Virus record (IMG/VR): IMGVR_UViG_3300033388_005371
Span: 1 to 64,000 of that record
Length of the DNA stretch: 64,000 nucleotides
Reading direction: 5' to 3' (one strand)
DNA from: a virus
The translations under genes and the position numbers were made by a program. Of the stretch, positions 1-8,286 are shown one piece after another. Numbering within the stretch: position 1 is the stretch's first letter; each line of letters begins with the position of its first letter. The notes beneath the pieces were generated by a model, which saw nothing but the letters and a program-made list of their open reading frames with translations, was not told where the DNA came from and searched no databases.

Positions 1-113
1 CTTAACCCATCAATACCATATAATGTATCAATTACTGCGTATGTATCATTCGTATCCGTTGGAGAAATAAACCCCGTTATCTTAACACCACCTAAAGGTC
101 CAAAATCACCCAT
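1..113 (-). CDS. virion appendage protein, N-terminal part (cut by window edge)
   Basis: An open frame starts with ATG at 113 and runs off the left edge, so only about 37 residues are visible. It contains GFISPTDTNDTYAVIDTLYG, a short N-terminal motif (xGxIxPTDxxDTYxxxDxxG) that I associate with small phage structural proteins next to tail-fibre genes. It lies 13 nt downstream of the fibre-like gene that ends at 127 and shares its strand, so it probably belongs to the same late transcript. Its function beyond a virion role is unknown. Confidence 0.6.
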   Translation of the reverse strand, partial: MGDFGPLGGVKITGFISPTDTNDTYAVIDTLYGIDGL

Positions 114-126
114 AAATTATTTTTTT

Positions 127-1233
127 TTACGAACATAACCACGCATTAACTGGACTGTTAAATGCGTTAACTGTTCTATATACGTTATAAGTTTGTGAGA
201 CACCATAAGTGTTATTAAAGGTTGTTGTACCTAAACTCACATATGGTATATTAGTACCAAAACAACCAGCAACTGAATCTTTTAAATCAGATGGTTGAGG
301 TAAATAATCTGGTATAACTAAATACCCATATTCTGGACCACTTGGGGTCCAAGTAATATAGTTATTCACAACCCCACTTGTTAGTGTTGTTGAAAACGTA
401 CCTGTAATATCACCATTAGTTACCGTAGTATTTGAATTCATACCATAATACCATCTTCCTCTCCAGTTTTTAGAGATTGTTGACGTTATTGTGTTAAACT
501 GTGTGTTTTGAGCACTTATCGTATAAATCACGGTTGAACCAGCTGTATTCCTAACATACGGTGTTGTTGTTAATAACTCCGAACCATCATTTACACCACC
601 AGTCAATAGAGTTGTTGCAGTATGGTTTTCAATAATTTCTATTGTATTTGGTTGAATATTTAAACTATTAGATATTGACCACGTAAATGTTTCAGAACCA
701 CCAAGTAATTGTTGTCCTAATTCATAAACACTATCTAAATTACTCCTATTAAATGAGGTAAACGCTGGGTATTGGTAAGGGTACAATAAAGCATCCCACA
801 TTTGTTGCATTGTTTGCCCACTAAAGGTTGAACCAGCATTTATACCCCCTATTGTTGTTGGGGTTGGGGTTGTATTAGTGTAATAAACCTCACTAGACCC
901 ACTAAAACCAGATAAAATTACCTTTATATCCTCACCATCATTTCTTTCTAACACGAGTGTTGTACCACTCATATAACCATCAATAACAAATGTATCTCCA
1001 CTTGTACTACCACTACCACCAATCCCACTAAGGTCAATATCAATTTCTTCACCATTAACCTTATACATGGTTAATATGTTACCAATTGTATCAGCTGTAT
1101 AGATTAAATTACCTTTAAGATTAATGAAATTGTTATCTAAATCCGCATGTGAAAGTACAGAACCTAGATTTATATCCGAAAACTGCCCAGTAAACGGACT
1201 ATCTTTACTCCTAAGTATTAATTTATAACTCAT
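127..1233 (-). CDS. tail fibre/appendage protein
   Basis: This is a 368-residue protein rich in Ser, Thr, Gly and Asn. Its N-terminus carries LSHADLDNNFINLK (about residues 27-40), the 'aeLDxNFxxL' motif typical of phage fibre and collar proteins that attach to the virion. A middle segment around 120-160 (GGINAGSTFSGQTMQQMWDA followed by LLYPYQYPAF) recurs in large phage structural proteins. No enzymatic motif is visible. A candidate late promoter lies 16 nt before the ATG. The role as a host-contacting appendage is inferred from the motif and from the neighbouring fibre genes. Confidence 0.6.
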   Translation of the reverse strand: MSYKLILRSKDSPFTGQFSDINLGSVLSHADLDNNFINLKGNLIYTADTIGNILTMYKVNGEEIDIDLSGIGGSGSTSGDTFVIDGYMSGTTLVLERNDGEDIKVILSGFSGSSEVYYTNTTPTPTTIGGINAGSTFSGQTMQQMWDALLYPYQYPAFTSFNRSNLDSVYELGQQLLGGSETFTWSISNSLNIQPNTIEIIENHTATTLLTGGVNDGSELLTTTPYVRNTAGSTVIYTISAQNTQFNTITSTISKNWRGRWYYGMNSNTTVTNGDITGTFSTTLTSGVVNNYITWTPSGPEYGYLVIPDYLPQPSDLKDSVAGCFGTNIPYVSLGTTTFNNTYGVSQTYNVYRTVNAFNSPVNAWLCS

Positions 1234-1249
1234 TTGATTTACCCTTTAG

Positions 1250-1258
1250 TTATAAATA
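1250..1258 (-). promoter_or_regulatory. candidate late promoter element
   Basis: The minus strand reads TATTTATAA, 16 nt before the ATG of the fibre gene that starts at 1233. Confidence 0.5.
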
Positions 1259-1306
1259 GTTTAAGACAATAAAAAGAATAACTTTAATTACTAACTTTTT
1301 ATATTT

Positions 1307-3031
1307 TTAAGTTTTACAACCAGTACATGTTCCATATCTAGCACATTCTTTAGCACAATTTGCCTTTAAATCACACCAATTCAAATCACATATATGGAAT
1401 CTAAATTGGGATATACTACCAATAAATGTTCCAGCAAAATTTTCTTGAATACATAAATTTAAATCATCTGGGTCTTGCCCATCAAAAGTCATACTCTCTA
1501 ACAACCCTTGTGAACCACCACCTAAACTAATATTGTAAGGCACCCCAACCTGCTTTTTCCAATATTCGCAATCAATACCTAACCTCCTAGCTATGAACTC
1601 ATCAAATGGTGCAACATGTTTAAGTTTACAGTTAACGTAAAACATCAACTTACCACCCCTAGGACCTTTACTTTTTAACTCACATTCATCATATGTTTGG
1701 TCTGAAACAAACCTAATTGATATATTAGTCCACTCATCATCTTTAACCATACCACTAGCTGAAAAAGATTCTTCAATTTGACAACCACTAAGTTTAGTAT
1801 CCCCAGAACAAGGGCTAACAGTCAATAAACGATATCCAATACTACCATCATCTTTAATCATAAATGCCAATGCATTATCCTCAACATCAGCCCTCCAATC
1901 TAATTCAGTTATAGGTGCTGAATCACCAGAATAATTACACACAGTTGTGCCATCAGTTTCACCAGAATTACAAGGTGAACAACCAGAATTTACACCACTA
2001 CTTCTATTATAAATTAAAAATGGGTTCCTAAAATCAGTTTGTTCTTCTTTAATTGATGTAACAAATATTGAATCACCAGTAAAATTACACGCTAATTTAG
2101 TACCAAAACCAGTACCATTAGTATTACAAAATGAATTACAAGAAGTACTACCATCATATGCTCTACCATAAATCAAAAATTGGTTAGTGATTTCTGTTAT
2201 AGTAATTAAAGGTGGGTTTAATGGGAAACCAAAACCACTTTCATCATGTATAATCGAAACATCAGTTTCTTTAGGTATTGTACACCATTCAGTCGAACCA
2301 GAAGTACACCCAGAAGTAGTATTTAAACCATCAAACTCGTTCCAAAACTTATTTTCAGCCCTAGTACCTAAATAAAAGAAAATACCTTTATTATCTGGAT
2401 ATACATCATTTAACGTTGTCCCTGTAGTTCCAGAACACAAAGTATCAGACTTATTTAACCAAAACTCAGCAGTCCAAGCTTTAGGTACTCGATTAGGTAG
2501 AATTTCATATGTTGTACCGTCAATTTTATAATAACCTTGATAAAAACCACCACAAAAATTCATATAATCCCCCAGAAGTGTTGTGCCACTAATTAATTCC
2601 ATTGGATAAGTATAATTCCCAGTCATACCTGTAACCCTATTTAAAGACAATCTATTATCACCCTCTGGTATAACTAAAAGACTTCTAGTTAATGCAGATA
2701 ACAGGGCAATATTTTCATAGTCATCAGGTTCTTTATCAAATGTTATTAAACCATTATCAATACCAGTCAATCCAATAGTATCTAAAGTATAACCAGTATT
2801 TGTTGCACCACTCCACGTTGCTAAACTATATATTGTGTTAGTTGAAGTTGAACCACTTGGGAATATAGTATCATTATTAAAATCGTAATGAACCACAAGA
2901 CAATCACTCTCCAACGAATTTGTTTTTGAAACACAAGACTCATCTTTAGCAAGATAGAAATCATGGTATTCACTATCACTTAACCTAAGTTGTATTTTTT
3001 TCGAATTAAAATTTAATATATTTCCAGCCAT
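1307..3031 (-). CDS. cysteine-rich virion protein with concanavalin-like C-terminal domain
   Basis: This 574-residue protein opens with a stretch resembling ConA/LamG-type phage proteins (LVVHYDFNNDTIFPSG, about residues 45-60). Residues about 420-550 look like a laminin-G/concanavalin beta-sandwich (WTNISIRFVSD, GGKLMFYVNCKLK, NFAGTFIGSISQFRFH). Between them two cysteine-rich insertions resemble each other (FLIYGRAYDGSTSCNSFC and FLIYNRSSGVNSGCSPC, each followed by CNxxGDS). The C-terminus holds another cluster of cysteines. It is separated by 4 nt from the large fibre gene and is probably co-transcribed with it. A glycan-binding appendage role is likely but inferred. Confidence 0.55.
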   Translation of the reverse strand: MAGNILNFNSKKIQLRLSDSEYHDFYLAKDESCVSKTNSLESDCLVVHYDFNNDTIFPSGSTSTNTIYSLATWSGATNTGYTLDTIGLTGIDNGLITFDKEPDDYENIALLSALTRSLLVIPEGDNRLSLNRVTGMTGNYTYPMELISGTTLLGDYMNFCGGFYQGYYKIDGTTYEILPNRVPKAWTAEFWLNKSDTLCSGTTGTTLNDVYPDNKGIFFYLGTRAENKFWNEFDGLNTTSGCTSGSTEWCTIPKETDVSIIHDESGFGFPLNPPLITITEITNQFLIYGRAYDGSTSCNSFCNTNGTGFGTKLACNFTGDSIFVTSIKEEQTDFRNPFLIYNRSSGVNSGCSPCNSGETDGTTVCNYSGDSAPITELDWRADVEDNALAFMIKDDGSIGYRLLTVSPCSGDTKLSGCQIEESFSASGMVKDDEWTNISIRFVSDQTYDECELKSKGPRGGKLMFYVNCKLKHVAPFDEFIARRLGIDCEYWKKQVGVPYNISLGGGSQGLLESMTFDGQDPDDLNLCIQENFAGTFIGSISQFRFHICDLNWCDLKANCAKECARYGTCTGCKT

Positions 3032-3035
3032 CTAA

Positions 3036-5720
3036 TTAAAATGTTTCTAAATTGGTTCTCTTCCAACCATTTTTTGTTTTTATGTATAAATATGTATCAT
3101 CCCACACAATATTACCACCCGAACCAATTACGTCATTAGTGTTTTCTGGTGTATATTTCGGTAGTGTTAATTGTGGGGTACTCAAAGAAGGGCCAATAAC
3201 CCACTTTCCAAATTCATCAATTTTAATGAATGAATCAACACCAGCACTAACACCGTCTGTAATTAATAAACCACCACCATTGGCGGTATCGTGTGTCCCA
3301 CCATAATTCAATTCAATATTATTATCTTCAGCAGCAATTGTTTGTGTTTGTAAGATAACGTTTCTATATTCATCAGAACTAATCTCTTTAAGTGCTTCAA
3401 TTAACCAAGGTATAATTTCACTATAATTAAGGGTTAACATACCATCACCTTTAGACCTCAACCTAACCATGTCTGGAATAACTTCTTTAACCTCTTGAGC
3501 TATTAAACCATAACGAGTACCATCACCCATATTAGACTCTTTTGTCCACTCATAAGAAACCCCCCTAAGATTTTTAATTTTATCTAAACCACCACTTAAT
3601 TCAACAATATTTTGTTTTAACCTTCTATCAGATGCACCAGCAACAACCTTACCATTAACATCTGTCGCTATTGGGTCTGTTGAAGTTAGACCATCAATAA
3701 CTAAATCTGGCACATAAATCATATCATTTGCATCCCCAACAATATTACTACCCCCTAGTATAACTGTTCTTAAAATATTATTATTAATTGTATTACCAGA
3801 ACCACCAACAATAACTGAAGCGGTTGAACCAACACCAATATCGTGATTAAGTCCACCTAAAATAACGGAATAATCACCATTAGCACCTAAATTACCACTA
3901 TTAAAATCAATACCAAAATGTACAAACGAACCTTCACCAGATGCCACCACTAAATTCGATGACCCAAAACCTATACCACCAGCGTGTGAACCATCACCAC
4001 CAGCAATAGTTAACCACCCTTCAGCGTGAGATGTATCACCACTCGCAATCGTATCATTACCCTCAGCATGTGACCTATCACCACTAGCTGTGGTACCTTG
4101 ACCCTCTGAGTGTGAGTAAGTACCACTTGCTGTAGTTCCCCTACCTTCGGCATGTGCATTAACACCATTAGCGGTTGTGTTTTCACCTTCAGCGTGAGCC
4201 GCACTACCACCAGCAACAGTTGTTGCACCCTCAGCGTGTGCTGAGTTACCACTTGCGATTGTGTTAATACCCTCAGCGTGTGAAGTAATACCACTTGCTT
4301 CAGTACCCAGACCTTCAGCATGTGAAAAACTACCACTAGCGGTTGTACCATCACCTTCAGCATGTGAATAATCACCACTAGCTGTGGTTGAAATACCTTC
4401 AGACACTGATAATGTACCACTTGCTACACCACCACTACCTTTTAAAACTGCCGAGTTAGTCCCAGTTCCAGCCGACCATATTAAAGAACCTATTACTGCT
4501 GAACCGTCCACAACCATTCCATTCGCATCTAATGCTAATGGTGTTACAGCCGTTGTACCATTAAGTGTTTTAATATTTAATTTTTCAACATGTGCTGTAT
4601 TAGCTGATACTGAAGTTATATTAGAACCAATAATATGTGAATCATTATGTGTTACAGTATTGCCATACCCACCAATAACAGAAGAGTTATTACCACTAGC
4701 TGTATTATTATAACCCCCACCAATAGTTGAATAATAACTAGTAATATTATTACCTTTACCACCAGCAATAGTTGAATAATAACCATAATTAGTGATGTTA
4801 TTACCATAACCCCCACCAATTGATGAAAAAACCCCACCAGTCTTATTTTCTCTACCACCAGATATTGTACTTGTTACACCAGTAGACGAATTATCCTGAC
4901 CACCACCAACAACTGAATACTTACGATAAGCCACATTATTACCTAACCTAGGTTCAATAGCCGAATCAGAAGGGGTCACACTATTATACCTATATGGTGT
5001 GTCACCAGTTGATGCAATATCATTAACGGTTATAGTACCACCAGTGTTGTTAGTCAAGGTAAGTGTATTGGCACTAAAAGTACCACCAGATATAAATACA
5101 TCACCACTACTAGTACCACTCAAAGGTTCCCATGTTGCCATACCCTCAGAATCTGACGTTAATACATAACCATTAATCGCCCCGTCAGTAATCATTAATT
5201 TTTTTGTCTTATGAATACCTTGAACATCAGACCATATTGTCCTACCAGTGTAATCTAGCGTGTTAGCTGAAATAAAGAACACATCATCTGAAATAACAGA
5301 ACCAGTGAAAATACCTGGGGACACTTCATTAATTGTTGTAACTTCAAATTCAAATGATGTCCCTGTATAATCTAGGTAACTAAGATTACCATCAATAACT
5401 TGGGAGGTATTACCAACAAAGACATCCCCACTATCTTGTGTGGTAGCACTATTACTTAATGTTAATGCTGAAAAAACCCCCTGTGCAATATCCATCCTAG
5501 AATCCCCAAAATTAAACACTGTTGTACCTGTATTACCAGAAAATGTACTAACCACATTTATAATTGAACTAGTTGAGCCAGAGTCAGATGGGTCTGGACC
5601 AGTAGTCATTGCACTAAACGGAACCCCGAATACTGTAGTACCAGAAAAATCTTGTGATTCCCTAGTTGGAAGTTTATGTTGTCTATTATCTTGAAAGTTT
5701 ATTTTAGTTCTAAAGGACAT
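3036..5720 (-). CDS. tail fibre with YadA-like repeats and S74 chaperone domain
   Basis: This is an 894-residue fibre. About residues 265-365 carry GGxxN-type repeats. About 450-580 carry at least nine 14-residue repeats of the form SHAEGxxTxASGxx, similar to trimeric adhesin head repeats. SDRRLKQNI at about 698 starts a peptidase S74 intramolecular chaperone domain that continues through YGLIAQEV and ends near 780. In this family the chaperone helps trimerise the fibre and then cleaves itself off at the conserved Ser. Unusually, about 110 residues follow the S74 domain, ending in WDDTYLYIKTKNGWKRTN. Its late promoter lies 13 nt upstream and is arranged back to back with that of the gene at 5781. 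Confidence 0.85.
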   Translation of the reverse strand: MSFRTKINFQDNRQHKLPTRESQDFSGTTVFGVPFSAMTTGPDPSDSGSTSSIINVVSTFSGNTGTTVFNFGDSRMDIAQGVFSALTLSNSATTQDSGDVFVGNTSQVIDGNLSYLDYTGTSFEFEVTTINEVSPGIFTGSVISDDVFFISANTLDYTGRTIWSDVQGIHKTKKLMITDGAINGYVLTSDSEGMATWEPLSGTSSGDVFISGGTFSANTLTLTNNTGGTITVNDIASTGDTPYRYNSVTPSDSAIEPRLGNNVAYRKYSVVGGGQDNSSTGVTSTISGGRENKTGGVFSSIGGGYGNNITNYGYYSTIAGGKGNNITSYYSTIGGGYNNTASGNNSSVIGGYGNTVTHNDSHIIGSNITSVSANTAHVEKLNIKTLNGTTAVTPLALDANGMVVDGSAVIGSLIWSAGTGTNSAVLKGSGGVASGTLSVSEGISTTASGDYSHAEGDGTTASGSFSHAEGLGTEASGITSHAEGINTIASGNSAHAEGATTVAGGSAAHAEGENTTANGVNAHAEGRGTTASGTYSHSEGQGTTASGDRSHAEGNDTIASGDTSHAEGWLTIAGGDGSHAGGIGFGSSNLVVASGEGSFVHFGIDFNSGNLGANGDYSVILGGLNHDIGVGSTASVIVGGSGNTINNNILRTVILGGSNIVGDANDMIYVPDLVIDGLTSTDPIATDVNGKVVAGASDRRLKQNIVELSGGLDKIKNLRGVSYEWTKESNMGDGTRYGLIAQEVKEVIPDMVRLRSKGDGMLTLNYSEIIPWLIEALKEISSDEYRNVILQTQTIAAEDNNIELNYGGTHDTANGGGLLITDGVSAGVDSFIKIDEFGKWVIGPSLSTPQLTLPKYTPENTNDVIGSGGNIVWDDTYLYIKTKNGWKRTNLETF
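3990..4395 (-). repeat. 42-bp coding tandem repeats (HAEG repeats)
   Basis: Within the fibre gene, 42-bp units encode SHAEGxxTxASGxx nine to ten times. The units are diverged, not identical, and their periodicity produces long shadow frames in other phases. Repeat number is a plausible site of host-range variation. Confidence 0.8.
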
Positions 5721-5733
5721 AATTCATGTTTTT

Positions 5734-5742
5734 TAATAAATA
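5734..5742 (-). promoter_or_regulatory. candidate late promoter element
   Basis: The minus strand reads TATTTATTA, 13 nt before the ATG of the S74 fibre gene. It is divergent from the element at 5758. Confidence 0.55.
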
Positions 5743-5757
5743 TTGTAAATTTTAGTA

Positions 5758-5766
5758 TATTTATTA
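5758..5766 (+). promoter_or_regulatory. candidate late promoter element
   Basis: TATTTATTA lies 14 nt before the ATG at 5781. It supports that start over an upstream in-frame start at 5676, because the element lies downstream of 5676. Confidence 0.55.
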
Positions 5767-5780
5767 GTAAAGTAATAATT

Positions 5781-6374
5781 ATGTCAACGTTTAAAAAGAA
5801 GGAATTAAAAAACTACAAACCAAAAACTAACAAATATGATAAATTAGAGTTAGATGAATTGGTTGATGCTGATGGTTCACCAATAGGTAATGGTGAGGGT
5901 AGTAGTCGAAATCCAGTAAGTGATAGTGAGATAGAAACCTCACCACAAGGTACTACTGATGACTATGCAAATGATGCGATTCAGCCAAATAATTATTTTT
6001 ACGGGTTGGGTGGTACAGCTTACAGTCGTGGTTATCATGTACAAGGTGAAAATATTGAAAACGAAGACACAATAGCTGAGGCTAAAATGAAAAAGATAAT
6101 TGAAGATTTAACTAATAAAGGCCAATATCGAGATATGGTTAAAAGATATAAAGATACCGATATTAATAGAAATAATATACCTGATTTAGAAGAATTAGTT
6201 ACAACACATAAAAAACCAATTGTCGCTAAAAAAGCACAATCATTATTAAAAACATTTGATATGAACCATTTAAATGGTGAAGAAATTGGTATCGTTATTA
6301 ATTATATTTTAACTAATATTGATTTAAATAATATCCCACAAGATTATAAAAATATATTAAAAAGAAGTTTATAA
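5781..6374 (+). CDS. hypothetical late protein
   Basis: The product is about 197 residues with a lysine-rich N-terminus (MSTFKKKELKNYKPK), a polar low-complexity middle with Gly, Ser and Asn, and a helical C-terminal half. The frame is open back to 5676, but the promoter element at 5758 and the character of the protein favour the ATG at 5781. The stop overlaps the next ATG (TAATG), so translation is probably coupled. It is the first gene of a five-gene late unit (5781..8189). I do not recognise a family; a virion role is inferred from position only. Confidence 0.6.
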   Translation: MSTFKKKELKNYKPKTNKYDKLELDELVDADGSPIGNGEGSSRNPVSDSEIETSPQGTTDDYANDAIQPNNYFYGLGGTAYSRGYHVQGENIENEDTIAEAKMKKIIEDLTNKGQYRDMVKRYKDTDINRNNIPDLEELVTTHKKPIVAKKAQSLLKTFDMNHLNGEEIGIVINYILTNIDLNNIPQDYKNILKRSL

Positions 6375-6826
6375 TGCCTAATTTAGATTTAAAAAACCAA
6401 CAATTTAAAGTTAATAGTAATTTTACTGATTACTTTGGTGGGAATGATTCTGCCTCATATGAATACATGAATAAAGTCAAATCCGAATTAAAAAATAAAA
6501 ACAATAAGACACCTAACGAAGATAAGGTGTTAACGTGGATTGAAAAATCACTTAAAACACAAATTGATGCCGTTGAAGCACCAAAAAGAATAACTATGGA
6601 CACTGGGGGACAAGGGGACAAAGTTGGTGGTAACGCTTTTAAAGACACACACAATAAAGACCGAGATAACGCAAACCCAACAAAGGTTAGGATGCCTAAA
6701 ATCCATAAGGGTAAGGTTAGTAGACAAATAATGACAAATAAAGTACAATATGAATCAATTGAAGATGAATTAACAGAAATCAGATATTTAATAGAGTACA
6801 TGAATAACAACAAAAAACAATTATAA
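6374..6826 (+). CDS. hypothetical late protein
   Basis: This 150-residue, charged, probably helical protein shows no motif I recognise. Its start overlaps the previous stop by one base and the next gene begins 2 nt after its stop, so it is embedded in a tightly packed unit. The long open frames on the opposite strand in this stretch are shadows. The virion or assembly role is inferred from the operon. Confidence 0.6.
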   Translation: MPNLDLKNQQFKVNSNFTDYFGGNDSASYEYMNKVKSELKNKNNKTPNEDKVLTWIEKSLKTQIDAVEAPKRITMDTGGQGDKVGGNAFKDTHNKDRDNANPTKVRMPKIHKGKVSRQIMTNKVQYESIEDELTEIRYLIEYMNNNKKQL

Positions 6827-6828
6827 TT

Positions 6829-7146
6829 ATGGCAAGTAATAAATTAGAGGAAGCAGCATTGTTACAAAGAGCAGCATTAATACCATTAAACGGGTACAAT
6901 AGTTCTGATGTATCACAAAACTATAACCCAAGTCACACTAACGCATTGTCGGATGGTGATTTAAAAGGTAAAGGAACTGGAACACACTTAGACACATATA
7001 ATGGTGGTGGTGATTTTGACATTAACGGAAACCCAAACATTGTGGGTTCTGGTAGAATTCAAAACTTAGTTATTAACCAATACAACGATAATAATGGTTA
7101 TACTGCCCCAGATACATCTGGTAACGTAGGTCAAGTTACAATATAA
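6829..7146 (+). CDS. hypothetical late protein
   Basis: This 105-residue protein is rich in Asn, Gly and Tyr (for example HLDTYNGGGDFDINGNPN), a composition common in small virion or tail-associated proteins. No domain is recognised. It sits 2 nt after the preceding gene and 9 nt before the WYL-like gene. Confidence 0.6.
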   Translation: MASNKLEEAALLQRAALIPLNGYNSSDVSQNYNPSHTNALSDGDLKGKGTGTHLDTYNGGGDFDINGNPNIVGSGRIQNLVINQYNDNNGYTAPDTSGNVGQVTI

Positions 7147-7155
7147 AAATTTCTA

Positions 7156-7539
7156 ATGAAGCTTTACAATCTATATAAAGAGCTTATAATGGAAAACACA
7201 GCACGTAACTCCATAATAGATGCTATCGATAACCATTATCGTGTATCAATCTATTACGAAGGTGATGATAATACTGCAGCTGGTAAGCGTACTATTGAGG
7301 TATACGCATATGGTACGTCCGTAAGCGGTAATCAAGTGATAAGAGCTTACCAAGTCTTCGGTGACACGAAGACAGTAATACCACAATGGAAGTTATTTAG
7401 GGTTGATAGAATCTCTAGATGGGAACCACAAAATTTCAAGTTTTACGGTCCTATATCAGATAGAGACCCAAGTATTGGGAAATACAACCCGAATGGTGAT
7501 AGAAGTATGGTAGGTTCCGTGTATAATGCAAAATTTTAA
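7156..7539 (+). CDS. WYL-like domain protein
   Basis: This 127-residue protein has the pattern of a stand-alone WYL/Sm-like beta-barrel: YRVSIYYEGD, KRTIEVYAYGTSVSGNQVIR, then WKLFRVDRISRW (about residues 28-92). WYL domains bind nucleic acid or nucleotide ligands in bacterial regulators, and phages carry short single-domain versions of unknown role. Codon choice is less AT-rich than in its neighbours (for example cgt and ggt), as is seen in the capsid gene, which hints at high expression. ATG at 7189 (residue 12) is an alternative start. The function is inferred from fold only. Confidence 0.6.
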   Translation: MKLYNLYKELIMENTARNSIIDAIDNHYRVSIYYEGDDNTAAGKRTIEVYAYGTSVSGNQVIRAYQVFGDTKTVIPQWKLFRVDRISRWEPQNFKFYGPISDRDPSIGKYNPNGDRSMVGSVYNAKF

Positions 7540-7550
7540 AATAAAACAAT

Positions 7551-8189
7551 ATGAGTAATCAAAACCCATTACCACCAGCAGATTTAAGTAAACTTAAGAA
7601 TATTCTTGGTAATGCTAAGGCTATCATGAGAAAAACAGAAGGTGGTAACTATGAGACTGGTAACGTTAGTTTAGATACTAGTGTTTCTGGAAATCAATTA
7701 GTTGAGGGTAATCAACAAACAGGACAACCCCAACAAATGAGTAACCCAACAAATAATCCAGCACCACAAATTGTTAATGGGCAAGCAAAATACAGGAACA
7801 TGGAAACATCTAAGATGCCTTCTTTTATTAAGGAAGCGATGCAGAATAACCCAATACCACAAATGAGTATGGCTGGTAATACTTTTTCATTAGAAGACAT
7901 GGGTGACTTAGTTGACAAACCAATACCAACACAAATGAAAAACCCTAAAAGACCAGCTCAAATTCAAGAGCAACGTCAAGCACCACAGGTACAACAAAAT
8001 GTAAATGATTCATTTACTGTTAGTGAAACTGCATTAAGAGGAATCATTAAAGATGTGGTAAAGGATGAATTATTAGAATTCATGTCAGAAACTTTCACAA
8101 AGAAATTAACTGAACAAGCAATTAAAAGAACCATCAACACCCTAATAAAAGAAGGTAAGTTGAAAACTAAGAAACCAGTTAACGGTTAA
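7551..8189 (+). CDS. hypothetical late protein, Gln/Pro/Asn-rich
   Basis: This 212-residue protein has a Gln-, Pro- and Asn-rich disordered middle (about 60-150) and a helical C-terminus, where SETALRGIIKDVVKDELLEF and a Lys-rich tail suggest a small oligomerisation or coiled-coil domain. It is the last gene of the unit starting at 5781 and is followed by a strong terminator. The layout (disordered linker plus conserved helical end) is typical of phage head or assembly cofactors, but no family is recognised. Confidence 0.6.
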   Translation: MSNQNPLPPADLSKLKNILGNAKAIMRKTEGGNYETGNVSLDTSVSGNQLVEGNQQTGQPQQMSNPTNNPAPQIVNGQAKYRNMETSKMPSFIKEAMQNNPIPQMSMAGNTFSLEDMGDLVDKPIPTQMKNPKRPAQIQEQRQAPQVQQNVNDSFTVSETALRGIIKDVVKDELLEFMSETFTKKLTEQAIKRTINTLIKEGKLKTKKPVNG

Positions 8190-8208
8190 TACTTAAACAA
8201 TATTTTTA

Positions 8209-8240
8209 AAAAGCTCACATTTATGTGAGCTTTTTTTATT
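8209..8240 (+). terminator. rho-independent terminator
   Basis: A hairpin AAAGCTCACAT/ATGTGAGCTTT is followed by a run of seven T, 20 nt after the stop at 8189. It closes the unit 5781..8189. Confidence 0.9.
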
Positions 8241-8286
8241 TACAAATGAATTTTGTTTCATATCCTTAAAATAAAATACTTTCATT

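Noticed and set aside
4010-4858. Long open frames in other phases within the S74 fibre gene, on both strands
   Set aside because: They arise from the 42-bp and GGxxN coding repeats. Their translations are low-complexity Val/Leu/Gln strings with no start context.
5676-5780. Extra 35 N-terminal residues for the gene at 5781
   Set aside because: The stretch overlaps the divergent promoter region and the start of the opposite fibre gene, and the promoter element at 5758 lies downstream of that start.
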